A DNA stretch of 64,000 nucleotides, from the NCBI GenBank assembly GCA_932521035.1, contig OW051497.1, forward strand, positions 10,602,001 through 10,666,000, in the 5' to 3' direction. Origin of the DNA: Oscheius dolichura. Its lineage: Eukaryota; Nematoda; Chromadorea; Rhabditida; Rhabditidae. The notes under the pieces are model-generated. The model worked only from the letters and a program-made list of their open reading frames with translations, was not told the DNA's origin and made no database searches. Of the stretch, positions 23,601 to 34,323 are shown piece after piece. Every line of letters starts with the position of its first letter. Position 1 is the first letter of the stretch. The position numbers were made by a program, and so were the translations under genes.

Positions 23601-26600
23601 AACAACATGCTCCAGAGAGAAGCGGTCAGAGTCAAGCCATAGACCGATGGAAGGGTCGTTCAGTGTCACATGGTGGGCCGTTATACTTCCACCTAAATAA
23701 TATCCCTATTGGAACAGACGAAGAGGTACCTGGTTTAACCGTTACACCTCTCCATGCTCCTACTCCCATGGATGACATGGAAATAGGTGCTCCTTCCGAT
23801 CCATTCAGTATAAACTTTCCTCTTTCCTGTATTGTGATTCCAACATTAGGTCCAAATAAGAATTGTGTCCCTGGTTCTACCACGATTGTCTGGTTGGGAG
23901 TGATGACCAAGTCGGTGTCTATCCTAAGCATCCGATTCATTTATAGTAAACGTTTACTTACGTATAAGGAGTAGGTAAAGACCTGATCAAGTTATAAGTG
24001 GATTCAAACTGCGGCAGGGGATTGCTTACAATATTTGGGGCCATCTTATAACTGTCATCCACATTTCGAGCCGTCACTACTTCAGTAGAACTCGGGGTGC
24101 AGATCCTCTCTTTGATTTCAGCTTGAAGTGCATAACCCCAATAGTTTAGACCAGAAGAGAAGAAAGACAGATGAGGAACCATTATTTCACAAGAGGACTA
24201 GAATCTTCTGTTGGAATTAGAGTAGAATGTTACCTGGGCATTGTTGAGGAAATTGTGCTTAACTGAAACTCCTCTCGTGTTATAGGAAATAACATTTCTG
24301 GCAAGATTTGCCCTAATGTCATTGCTTTCAAGGGTGATATTTGGATCGTTTCCAGCTTGTTTCTTGAACAGAATGACGTCGTTTATGATGTTTTTGGTAA
24401 ATTCGCAGTCCGAAATTGTAGCATTCGCTTCTATAAGTTGTCAATGGAAAAACGTAAAGAAAACAGTACCACGATCGTTTAAATTGTCGGTTACAAGTTG
24501 AAGAATAGCTTCCGAAGAGGCGTAGTCGTTTAGTTGGTTCTGGTGAAAGCTACAGTGTTCAATACGGACATCTCCTCTATGAAGAGTGTCTATCGTCAAC
24601 GTCGGTCCTCGATTCCTTGTAAAGTTGGAATGTATAATTTGTATGGTTCCTTCATAGTGACCAGAACATTTGAGCCCTCCTTGGTAATTGTCATAAATTA
24701 AACATTGAGAAATCGAAAGGTCCGTGTCGATATCGTCTTCTACCAGAATTGCTGGTCCATAGTGATGGCCACTGATGTTTTGCCGGATCAGCTAAACAGC
24801 AAGTATTTAGTGACAGTATAGGCGCCTACCGTAATCATACTTTTACTTTTGACGTGTTTAGTGAAGCGATATCCGGCTCCGTTTCCACTGATTACAGTCT
24901 CGTCTGCTTTTAGTTGATTCACATCTTCGGTGAAAATTGCTACTCGGCTGTTACTATAGCAGCTAGTCTGCGTAATCTTCACTTTGTTCGATCTTCTGAT
25001 ATGAAAGCCATTTCCTCTATTAGCAGCTGCCGTGCAGGAGTCCAGGACCAAATTAGCCTGAAGGGAATGGAATAAGACACACTTTCGATGAATAAAACAA
25101 GGCACGACTAAAGTGATAAACCAAGGAGATCACTTTACAAAGTGATATTTCTAGAGCATGACAAGGTTAGTGAATCAATTAGTGAATCAAATGACGGACA
25201 AGAAGAACGTGGAACAATTTTATGAACCCGAGTACTTTCAATTGATACTTATCACCAAACTGTGTGATAGAGTTCTCCATTTAGTACTCATTTTTGTACT
25301 CATCCATTTTTAATCGTATTTATTTGAAGTGCAAGTGATACGTTTACTTGTAAGCGTGCTGATTGCAGCCGTTTTCATAAAAACTTTATTTATGTGCGCT
25401 GTTGACTGACATTTGTACAAGTGCAAAGACAATACAACAAAGAAATATACAAGATCTGATAAGAAGAAATAACCCGGAAGTGGGGAAAAGAAGATCACGG
25501 CTCTACCTTTCCCGAGAAGACAAAACCCGCGCCTCGGTTGTTCAGTGCCAACAATTTCATCACTCGTATCTCCGAAGCGTTCTAAACAATTTCTGTATTC
25601 TCAAAGCGGGACAAAAGTCTACCGATTCTATCCTGAAACCGATTCCATTTGAATCGCTGATGACATTTTCAAGTGTCGGTGGTGTTCCGCCCATTATTGT
25701 GAGGCCTGCTCCTTGGGCTCCGCTGATATTGAGGTACCGAAGACTTGAAGCGGGAGATCCAGAAACAATGTTGATTCCATTCCAAGAGTTCTCCAAGGCT
25801 TCAAATCTTACAGGTATAGATTTTGTTCCCTTGACAATCAGAGCGCCTAAATGGTCGGTTCCTTTCGTCCTCCTAGGCTCTAACCATTGACTATCAAAGA
25901 AGTTCCTGGAGCAAATCGAAGGACTGTTCCTCTCTCTACCGTCATAGTAGCCCCCCTCGGTACAATCTTATCATTCTGGAACACAACTTGGCTCCCAGGC
26001 TCAAAATCCAAGCCATTCGTGGATGTCACCGCCCTGAAATTTGATTATCTTTCACTTGCCTCACACAAATCGAGGAGCAACTCAAAGACCATCTTTTTCC
26101 GTCCCTCTTCATTCGCGGTTATTCAGACCAAAATCATATATTCGAATTGCTCATCAAATCATCTCCTCCACACATTACTTGCCTTTTCCGTCTGATATGT
26201 GGAATATCATGAGCTCGTAATGTATCCGGGGTGTGTGAATGTCGATGAGGATGTTCTCTGACTTCATGGCATGAAACGTTGGAACTACTGAAATATTCAT
26301 ATCCTTTCGAGAGCCAGTATATTTACCTGAGGGTAGTGCAAGATATAACTTGTACATCTATAATCGTCAGTGGCTCTCGGGACGCAATTAGCAGCTGTTT
26401 GGCGGTCACTTCCTAAAATTGGTCTTTTCCCAAAAGCGTCAACATGGTCCAGAAGATCGCTGCCAAAAACCACCTCGCTTGGTTAACTTGTCCCGCGAGT
26501 CAAAACTAGCATCTACAAATTATTTAGTAGTTCTGGTTTGTGTCTCGAGAATAACCAATTATTTTGCCTCCAAAGTTGGACTGAGATAGCACCATTCCCC

Positions 26601-27327
26601 GGGGTAATATTTGTTGTGAGTGCTGTTCACATATAAATCTTACTACTTACCATCTTCAAGTGGAACTCTTCTTTCGTGTTCATGTAGTGGGCAACCTTCC
26701 AGTGACCTTTCGGACAAGCTGTATACAATAAATCACTGAAAGAAGATGATGTAAGTCCGTGAAATTCTCCCGGGAACCAACATTTCTTCGGCTCCGGTGA
26801 GAGGTCGAAGACAATGGACGATTAAGCCGCCTATACATGTTGGCGAGTCAAAAAGGACCTTCGTGAAGTAGCCCATGTACATGTCTCCTGAAAAAGAGAC
26901 TTGTATGGGTACTGGCAAATCACCTGGATTATTTTACCCGCCATTAGAAGCTATTTGTTTAACCCAGCAAAACAATCAGCATCCTCTCCGGAGGGCGGTT
27001 ATATATTTATCGGTGGTTCCCGCGGACCAAAGTTAGCTTTTTTAAAGAAGTAGTAGCCCTGTCAAAACCCAGTTACCCGATTAGAAGCCTCATTAAGCAT
27101 TCTGGTGCGTGTTGCGCAGAGCAAAAATGAACCTGCTCTTGTTCACTCATTCATGAAAAGTAACAGAAGGCGAGAAAACAAAGCTTACGTCCTTCGATGG
27201 CTATAGGTTGATGTCCTGTCTCGACGCGGAGGACAGATGACCATGCTTCTAGGACTATTGGATATAATGAAAGGGGGCAAAAGGATATACCTGGTATGAA
27301 GAGAAGCAGCAAAAGATGGGTAGTCAT
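14662..27327 (-). CDS. Giant secreted mosaic protein: beta-helix, EGF array, IPT-like, cadherin-like, mucin-like tail
   Basis: Dozens of exons, probably around 3,000 residues. It starts at 27327 with signal peptide MTTHLLLLLFIPG (exon 27291-27327), spliced to AWSSVLRVETGHQPIAIEG and then DLPVPIQVSFSGDMYMGYFT. From about 26000 to 22500 it is a right-handed parallel beta-helix (GTVLRFAPGTSLIVNG; WNGINIVSGSPASSLRYLNI; GVGAWRGVTVKPG), resembling the helix repeats of Drosophila Bark beetle/Anakonda. From about 22380 to 21700 there are teneurin/tenascin-type EGF repeats (CGGHGKCVSKDECECDPLWA; CDHGNCDEVTRTCVCAKGW). An IPT/TIG-like domain follows (VVTVFGNELPMY, YSCVYG), then another EGF (21300), beta-sandwich segments, and a cadherin-like repeat near 16000-16200 (RFSVDDLTGSIIVEE, LMLVAKDSRGQ). 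The tail, 15900-14700, is Thr/Ser/Pro-rich and mucin-like and ends ICELSKTVTRRGG. No membrane helix is evident at the end. It is likely a cuticle or apical matrix protein. It might be two genes; I saw no internal stop-and-start that forces a split. Confidence 0.75.
17794..18087. mobile_element. Fold-back (MITE-like) element filling one intron of the large gene
   Basis: Arms at 17811-17896 and 18003-18074 are imperfect inverted repeats of about 75-85 nt. The left arm reads aaaggaaccctcagggacct, later ggcgcgcatttgaatttt; the right arm is its reverse complement, minus a 12-nt insertion. About 105 AT-rich bases separate them. The element occupies almost the whole intron between ...KLKSFARQ (donor at 18087) and NGATDPFAVLHEY (acceptor just above 17794). 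No transposase is encoded, so it would be non-autonomous. A partial arm lies in the chemoreceptor intron at 12818. Confidence 0.75.
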
Positions 27328-30263
27328 CGCTTACATTTCATGAAGTGTAGGAGGCGTGGGAAAATGCCCGCTGGAGTCGGGGATTAGACAGAAGGCACTG
27401 GAGACAGAGTGTCACTGGTTCCTACTACGCTTTTTTCTGAACTGCATGGTGGTTAACAGCAAATCAGCCAGACAAGGAAGAGAAGGAGAGAGAACATGAA
27501 GGGTACCCATAAATGGAAGATGAGCCCCCCTGCGCTTCCTCGTCTCTGATTGCCATCTTGTCTGAGACCTTGGAAAAAGACGCATTACGGGCAAACATAA
27601 CCGAAACGCATAGAATAAACGATAAGCTGGGGAGGTTCTTTGCCGTATTGAAAAATATGAAATGCGAGAAGTGACCGACGAACAGCCCCCGGGTAATGGC
27701 AGCGATGAATCAGCGATAGCAGTTAAACTCTCGAGGGAAAAAGAGTTCTTAACACCCGCAACGCGTCCGGGAGTTCGGGTTAGGCTGCGCATACTTAAAG
27801 GCCCATTGACTATGTCCGTAATTACACTTCTGGCACTAACAATTAATTGTTCTAGCGGGTAAAGTTGTGAGAAAAAGTTGAAAAGTGGAACAATAGGTAA
27901 TTTCCAAGCGGCTAAAGTCAGCCAACCTTTTGCAAAAGTTCGAGAAGGGAATACAATGAGTTTGTAAATCTTTTCAAATGAAGGGAAATGTAAATGGAGA
28001 AGTCTCACTAATTGAGCAGATTCCGGGCAGAGGGATCACTCCGGTCACGGAGCTCCCTCCTGACTTCTGCCTTTTTTATTATGCAACGGGGCTTTGACGA
28101 TTTATAACCTTGTAGCCATGGTGGGGGTTCAAAGTGAAGTCTCTCTGCGATCAGTGGAAACAATAAAATATTAAACGTAATATTTTTGAGAAAGCGACTG
28201 ACAGAAGAAGGGAGAAGGGGGGAAAGGGCAGACTGCAGGAGCTGTGCAAGTACGAGTAGTAGCAGGAAGAAGAGGCGGCATATGCATAACCGAATCAGAA
28301 TGCGCGAGAGGGACGTCAGAGGCTGTGTATGCCGTGGCTCATCTTCTTAAGGATACTTGAGAACGGAACCCTCATCGGGGGAGGGAGTACGACAGCGGGT
28401 CTCTTCCATACGAAAAATAACAGAACTGGCAACTCTTCAAGGATAACTAGTTTCCGAGAATGGTTGCCACAAGTGAGCAGTTAAGCAGCATTGAGAAGGA
28501 TGGGATTTCCGAAAAGGCTGTTTGCCAAGTAATCTGATGCTAGCCAGCAAAGCGAGTGAGTAGCCAATTTAGAGTCGGCCATGAAAAAATAGGAGAAGTC
28601 ACGGGGAGAGGGGTGTGAGGGAGGAGGGACCACGTCCTGTGAAGTTGGGAGGAAGCATGTGAGCGAAGCAAATGAGTACTTTGTGCATAAAACCTAGACC
28701 TCCTCCAATACGGCATCGTAAAACATGCAATAAGATGAAATTGCTTCTGGCTGACGACGTGATCATGACTCTTACCGGGACAGCCTTGTTGGGCTGCTGT
28801 TTTTGCAAAATTAAAAAGAATTCTGGATGTCGCTAGCTGCTTTCTTCCATTTTTTTAATCAAAAAGCGCTAAGATTGTAATAAGAAGGAGGGAAGAGGGA
28901 TTCCCTACGCGTAAGGCAATAATAAGAAGAATGGCTGGGTTCTGGGAATTAAAAAGATCTGACAATGGCAGCTGACTGAGGTAATCCTGCCCTTGGGTCA
29001 GCTAAATGATCTACCACTTGTCCCCTCTCTTTGCCCTCCCAATTGGCATAATTATATAGCAATACGTATGAATATTGGATGCCGACAGAAGGCTATACAG
29101 CAGAGAAACATTGGATGAATGGGGAGAAAAACATTACTCTGATGAAATGTAACGGCTAAAGAACGAAAGATGTTTAGTTAGAGGGATAGCCCGTTAGGCT
29201 TTTTCAAAACACCTGAATTGTCAAGTTGAAAACTGCTGACGAATGCTGAATTTTATAGCATATGGATGGGTGTTGAGGCTGAATATTCCTTTGTTGCCAT
29301 TGGCCGAGTTTGGCTCAGGATGAAATTGGAAAAAAAATGAAACAACAAATTGTTATGGAGATGTCTAACGGAAGGATTAATATCTGACGGGCAAAACACA
29401 CAACAGAGGGTATGGAGAAAAATCACAATAACAGTTCTCTAGGAATACTGTAGAAATATGTAGAAATATGTCCAAGTCTAGTCGAACGCGGAACTGCCAT
29501 AAATAACCTGGAACAAATGCGGAGAGACACTTTCGGGGGGAGAAAATAACCTCGTTGAAGACGTTTATGCAAGGATGATAGAGATATTTATAAATTGTGG
29601 AAGCCATTAAAGATACTGAGCAGACGAGGGCAGTTTTCACATGGGAAGTAGTTTATAAGCGGGAATAATGAGTCATTTTAGCGCGAGACCAAAGTCTATA
29701 TGTCTGCTCCATGTTCGGGACAATGGAACATCCCGGTCAAGAGTTTAAAATTGAGGATAAGGATGAAATAAGTTCAAGCACTCGAGAGCAATCTAACGTC
29801 GCGAGCACCAAGTAATGCAATCCGCCTCACCACGCAGAGTGCGCCTATTCGTGATTCCGCCTTGAGTGAGGCTAAAGAGTTAATGGGCGATGATCGCGTT
29901 AAGAGAAGAAGTAGAGCCCACTCTCTACCGATGTTGACATGGTAGCCCGGGAAACGGGAGAACGGACAGAGTATACCCCCGAATCCTTGATCGAAAAGGT
30001 CCCCGCACCACCTGCTCCGGAAATGGGCGCAGGTGCAGCCGTTCTAATGAAAGCTGGCCCGCGAAAAGACTTACGTTCATAAATGTCTCCAAATTGAGCG
30101 AGGTTTTTGTGCTGTCAAAATACGAAAACAACTGTCTTCCTGCCCCGGAAGTGTACTAGATTGGGGGAAAACTCGAGTTCAATAAATAAGTATTTATACA
30201 CCACTATCACTGCGTAAAATAGACCCGTACACACGGAGGTAGTACGCTCATTAGATGAAGATA
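27328..30263. other. Gene-free stretch between large mosaic gene and CCZ1
   Basis: About 2.9 kb upstream of the mosaic gene start and downstream of the CCZ1 stop. The longest open frame (27412-28008, minus, 198 codons) has no family resemblance, signal or splice support. The sequence is purine-rich on the plus strand in places. No RNA gene or repeat is recognised. It presumably contains the mosaic-gene promoter. Confidence 0.4.
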
Positions 30264-32072
30264 TTAACTTAGAAAGATGGACTCGAAATGTGTTTTGATA
30301 ATACCCGTGGATCTGGCTTGGACATCGGCCAACGATGCTTGATTACTAGACGGCGGAAGCAGGAGGCATAACAGACGACTGTTTGCTTTCTTTAGTACAA
30401 TCCACCATTCGTTATCAGACTTTACAAAACATTCTCCGAATTCTTGCTTCTCCGTGAAAAATGTTCTCATGGTTTCACACAATAGTCTAAAGGTTGGCGG
30501 CAATAAAGTAGTACAAAGAGTACTCTTACCTGTTGACTTCCACTGGAGGAGAAGCTATCCTAGATCCGAAGTTGCCATCCAAAGATGAGGTCAAAGAGAG
30601 CGAAGATGGATTGAAATAGATGTAATGGAAGTCAATATAAGTTCGATTATCGCTGTTGTAGCTGCCAACACTAAAACTGCAGAAATATGTCCAAAGTACA
30701 CCAAAAACTCACAATTCTCCTATGTCGGATGCTATACTACTTGTGTCTGTTCCCAGAAACCCGTCAATATTTCTCAGCATTCTACTGGTTACTTCAGATT
30801 TGGCAAACATGCACACAGTAGCGTTTAGTATCCTGTAGGCCATCTGAAACTCATTGCATAATTCTAGATCATAGCAGAAACTAACCATTTGATATGAAGT
30901 TAGAATTGAATCATGATCATCTCTATCTTTCACATGGAGATGCACAGTTGGGAGGGCATCTTCTCCCAGTAAAGGTCTATCCAAGGTTAGATCCTGTGGC
31001 CCTCGTAGGAATCTTCCATGGCCACTTCTAAAACCATTTGAATTAAAATAAACTCTAATAGCCTGCCTAGAAGGCTCTAATTCTGTTTCAATAGAACTAG
31101 GGAGAAGATTCTGTGTGAGATATCTGAACAGGGAAGGAAGGTCAGCTGTCGAGACGGTATAATAAACGAGTTTATCCTAAAGCCGAAGAAAATTGAAAAG
31201 CGGAAGGTAAAACAAACCTGATAAAGAACAACGACTTTCTCAATCTGTGGGAATTCTTCGACTAGTTCGTTCATTAACGTCACAACCCGGAGGTATATTT
31301 TATTATTGAGTGGAAGGAACATTACTCCCTCCAACCAGTCCAAAAGAGGATTCTACAAAGTTCTAATGACATAGGAAATGTAGCCAACCTTGTGTAGCTT
31401 CAGGGTGTGCAGATACCGGCTGAAGAAGTACCTCAGTCTTTCTCGAAACTCTTCGTCGCTTTTCCTTTGCATTTCTGTGAAAGTACCGAAAAATAAACGG
31501 AACATTTTATACGCGTCGCGGACAACTGTTCGTATCGCGTCGGAAACGATAGCGTAGTCTGATGCTGTGCATTGTTGTCTAGAAATATGGAGTCATAAGG
31601 ACGAAAGATATAAAAATCTTACTTTAGTAAAGATGTTCCAATTATATATTCGCCATTCTCTACGAGAATATAGATTTGTTCGGATTTTTTGGTCGTTACA
31701 GTGCGAAAGGGGTATTCTCCTTTATCTTCCTTGACATCAACAAAATTATCAGTGAAATTTACTATGGCTTCAGCAAATCCAGTAACGTCTGTCTATAATC
31801 AAAATAATAAAAAAAACAATACGGGGAAAATGTACCTGACGATCGACTGTTTCGTGTTTAGGCGAGTAGAACATATTCCTTTTATGTTCATAGCCTTCTT
31901 TTCTTCCTGAAGCTGGGTGGGCTACAAAGAAGAAGTCCATAAGGTCTGAATAATCATAAATATATGTCAACAAAGCCTATTTCTTACCGAGAAATCTTAA
32001 TCTGTTTTCAGTTGGTCCTGTTGTGTTGGCAGCACCCGAGAAGTAGAACAAGGGATGCGGCAGCGACGACAT
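30264..32072 (-). CDS. ccz1: CCZ1 homolog, subunit of the MON1-CCZ1 Rab7 exchange factor
   Basis: CCZ1 pairs with MON1 to activate Rab7 on endosomes, allowing early-to-late endosome conversion and fusion with lysosomes. The start exon at 32072 reads MSSLPHPLFYFSGAANTTG; it follows a GTTTTAG acceptor by 6 nt. The longin-type N-terminus continues LMDFFFVAHPASGRKEGYEH, KRNMFYSPKH and GFAEAIVNFTDNF, matching human CCZ1 FFIYNPRFGPREGQEENKILFY and GLCEAIVQFT. The middle has RERLRYFFSRYLHTLKLH, LPLNNKIYLRVVTLMNELVE and LFRYLTQNLLPSSIETEL. The end, exon about 30264-30490, reads GECFVKSDNEWWIVLKK and RSTGIIKTHFESIFLS, matching the family's DYWVVGKK and FNNIFFLD. Roughly nine exons with 35-60 nt introns. 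It is divergent from BROX with 333 nt between the start codons. Confidence 0.88.
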
Positions 32073-32405
32073 CGTACCCTAAAACATTCCATCAATATTA
32101 TTCTAGCAAAATATAGAGTATACAGATAAGGAAAAGGTGCAATACGGCAAAAGAAATATTTGTAACTGATAAAAGCGAAGCGATAGTTTACATAATTCCG
32201 AAAGGGGGACACATTTTCAGAGCAACGCGGCTTTCTCTACGGTCCTGTTTTCAACGATAATACGTCATCGTTTTCTATCTTTTGGTACGAGTCACCCTAC
32301 TTTTCATTGTAAGAACCTGTTCCTTTATATCTTCGCTTCCCCACAGACCATTGTAACAGCTTTAATCCTATCTTTCAGTCGTTCTCTACCCCTCCTGCCT
32401 GAGAA
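32073..32405. promoter_or_regulatory. Shared intergenic region of divergent CCZ1 and BROX
   Basis: Only 333 nt separate the two ATGs, and both starts have a splice acceptor close upstream (GTTTTAG 6 nt before CCZ1, ctttcag 27 nt before BROX). A bidirectional promoter is likely. No TATA-like element is compelling. Confidence 0.5.
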
Positions 32406-34043
32406 ATGGCTCACTGGTTCCATCGGAACCCAATAAAACCGACTGAAGCCGTTAAGTTTGACCTGAAGGGCGTATGCACCACTGATAACTGCACCAAAAT
32501 ATGCAAGTGAGTCTTTCCGTCTATTACTGTTTATTGTTTGTTATTTTAGAGAGCTTGCCTTGCGTAGGGAGCAACTGCTAGGCCACTTTCGCAATGCTGC
32601 CTTGCCTTTGGCTGATGTTGAAAAGGACTTCAACGACTATCTTGCCCTATTTGCCGGTATCGTTTTATTTTTAGTAGAGTGTAGTCATTATTTTAGGATT
32701 TCATCAGTCTTTCTTGAATGAATCACCCTCAAACCCGCAAAACCCCCAAGCCCAAGATGGTCAATCCGACAACGGGAAGAAAGACGAGAGCAAACTGATA
32801 CCACTACTAAAAACAAAATGGGGGCACAGTATGATCGTTGGAACGGCAACGTGAGTCCTTTTCCCCTTCGAAAACATTGATTTTTAAGAACACTAGCCGA
32901 CACCCGCTTTGAATTGTACAATATGATCCAAAACTTTGGTTTCTGGTTGATGAAACACGCCGCGGTTGCTGCATCTAAAGACGAGGTAGGTCATCTCGTC
33001 CAGTTTTGAATATTATGTTTTCTTTTAGGTATATGATTCAGAAGCGAAGGAATGCCTCACATGCCTTCGTCGTGCCGCGGGTATGTTTGCTTATGTAGCG
33101 GAAAGAGCAGGCGAACTATCCAAAGCAGCAGAGCTCGAGGGATGCGATTTCGATACCAATGTTATGAAGGCCTACGAGTTACAGGTTTGTGTTCCCATTT
33201 TCCTTTTAGCTATTAGCAATTTCAGGCAACTGCCGAAGCTCAGGAGGTTATTGTTGCCCGAGCTATTGAAATGAAACACAATCACGTTCTGATTTCATCG
33301 CTAGCAACAAATACTGCAAATATTTTCGCGAATGCCGGTATCGAGTGTACCATATTTTGACTATCTTTCATTTAGATAAGCATTTGCAATCTTTCAAAGA
33401 AGAAGTCTTTGGCCGCTGGCGTAGATATCTCCAGTTGAAGCACCATCTCTACTTATCCTATGCTTATGCCTTCCTTGGAGAATCTTTCCTATCTCAGGAT
33501 AAAGGAGGAGAAGGAATTCGGGCTTGTAGGGAAGGAGTCTCAGAATTCAAGATTGCTAGTGATTTTGCTGCAAAATATGCTACAGCTTCTGGACCTGGTA
33601 GGAATGTTTAATTTCAGTTTTCTATATTCGTACTCTAGGTACTAGAATAAAGCCTGAGAGTCATTTGTTCTTCCGTCGCGTGGAACATCTATTAAAGCGT
33701 CATTTGGAGAAAGCTGAGAGGGAGAACGGCTTCATCTACCACCACAAGGTTCCGGACGATTGTCCGCTGCTTGATGCTGATGCTAATTATGGAGTAGCGA
33801 AGGCCGAACCCTACAGTCTTCCTAAGCCGTCCCCCGTGAGTCACTTTCTTCACATCCTTAATTATTTTAATAATTTAGGTGTGGACCCCAGGAGTTTACG
33901 CGGCTTTCAATTTGAGTAAAGCTGACATGCCTGATTTCTCGAAGATTAAAGTGAGCAAGTCTAAACTAGACCCAGTGAAGGAGGAAAAGATCTACGAGAC
34001 GGAAAAGGACCCCTCCAATTCCAGCGGCTGTGTTGTTATGTAA
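32406..34043 (+). CDS. brox: BRO1 domain-containing protein BROX
   Basis: BROX binds the ESCRT-III subunit CHMP4 through its BRO1 domain and acts at membranes, where it is held by a farnesyl group. Nine exons join cleanly: 32406-32506, 32550-32656, 32697-32850, 32889-32985, 33029-33184, 33226-33337, 33376-33597, 33639-33835, 33879-34043. Diagnostic stretches are TAEAQEVIVARAIEMKHNHV, WRRYLQLKHHLYLSYAYAF, GEGIRACREGVSEFKIA, SHLFFRRVEHLLKRHLEKAE, RENGFIYHHKVPDDCPLL and WTPGVYAAFNLSK; each aligns with human BROX. The C-terminus CVVM is a CaaX prenylation box, as in human BROX (CYIS). Length (about 430 residues) is normal for the family. There is no proline-rich tail, which sets it apart from ALIX and HD-PTP. 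Confidence 0.94.
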
Positions 34044-34135
34044 CTTATTCTTTTGCTGTCATGACATTCCGAGTAAAATCACCCCGGCACAAATCGACGT
34101 TTTCAGTGCAATGTACCTGTATATACAAATGCATT

Positions 34136-34141
34136 AATAAA
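34136..34141 (+). terminator. Polyadenylation signal of BROX
   Basis: AATAAA lies 93 nt after the BROX stop codon, in the gap before the convergent GPCR gene. It is the only canonical signal in that gap on this strand. Confidence 0.6.
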
Positions 34142-34323
34142 GTCATCTACCCTCGTGAGGCTCCCAACTGATTCTATTACAACCTCAGGAGTAGTTGTGC
34201 GTCAGCGGTGACATTAATTGAAAGAGAGACGGTTGTTATTTCCTGGCATGGAGAATTTGGAATGTTCATGGAAATAACGTTACGCATAAGAAGAATGTAA
34301 ATATACAGTGAGATCACAAGGAA

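Noticed and set aside
25402-25890. 162-codon plus-strand frame opposite the large gene
   Set aside because: It is a shadow of the minus-strand beta-helix exon that encodes WNGINIVSGSPASS.
27412-28008. 198-codon open frame on the minus strand
   Set aside because: It is the longest unexplained frame, but one of this length is expected by chance about once in this much sequence; it has no signal peptide, domain or family resemblance.
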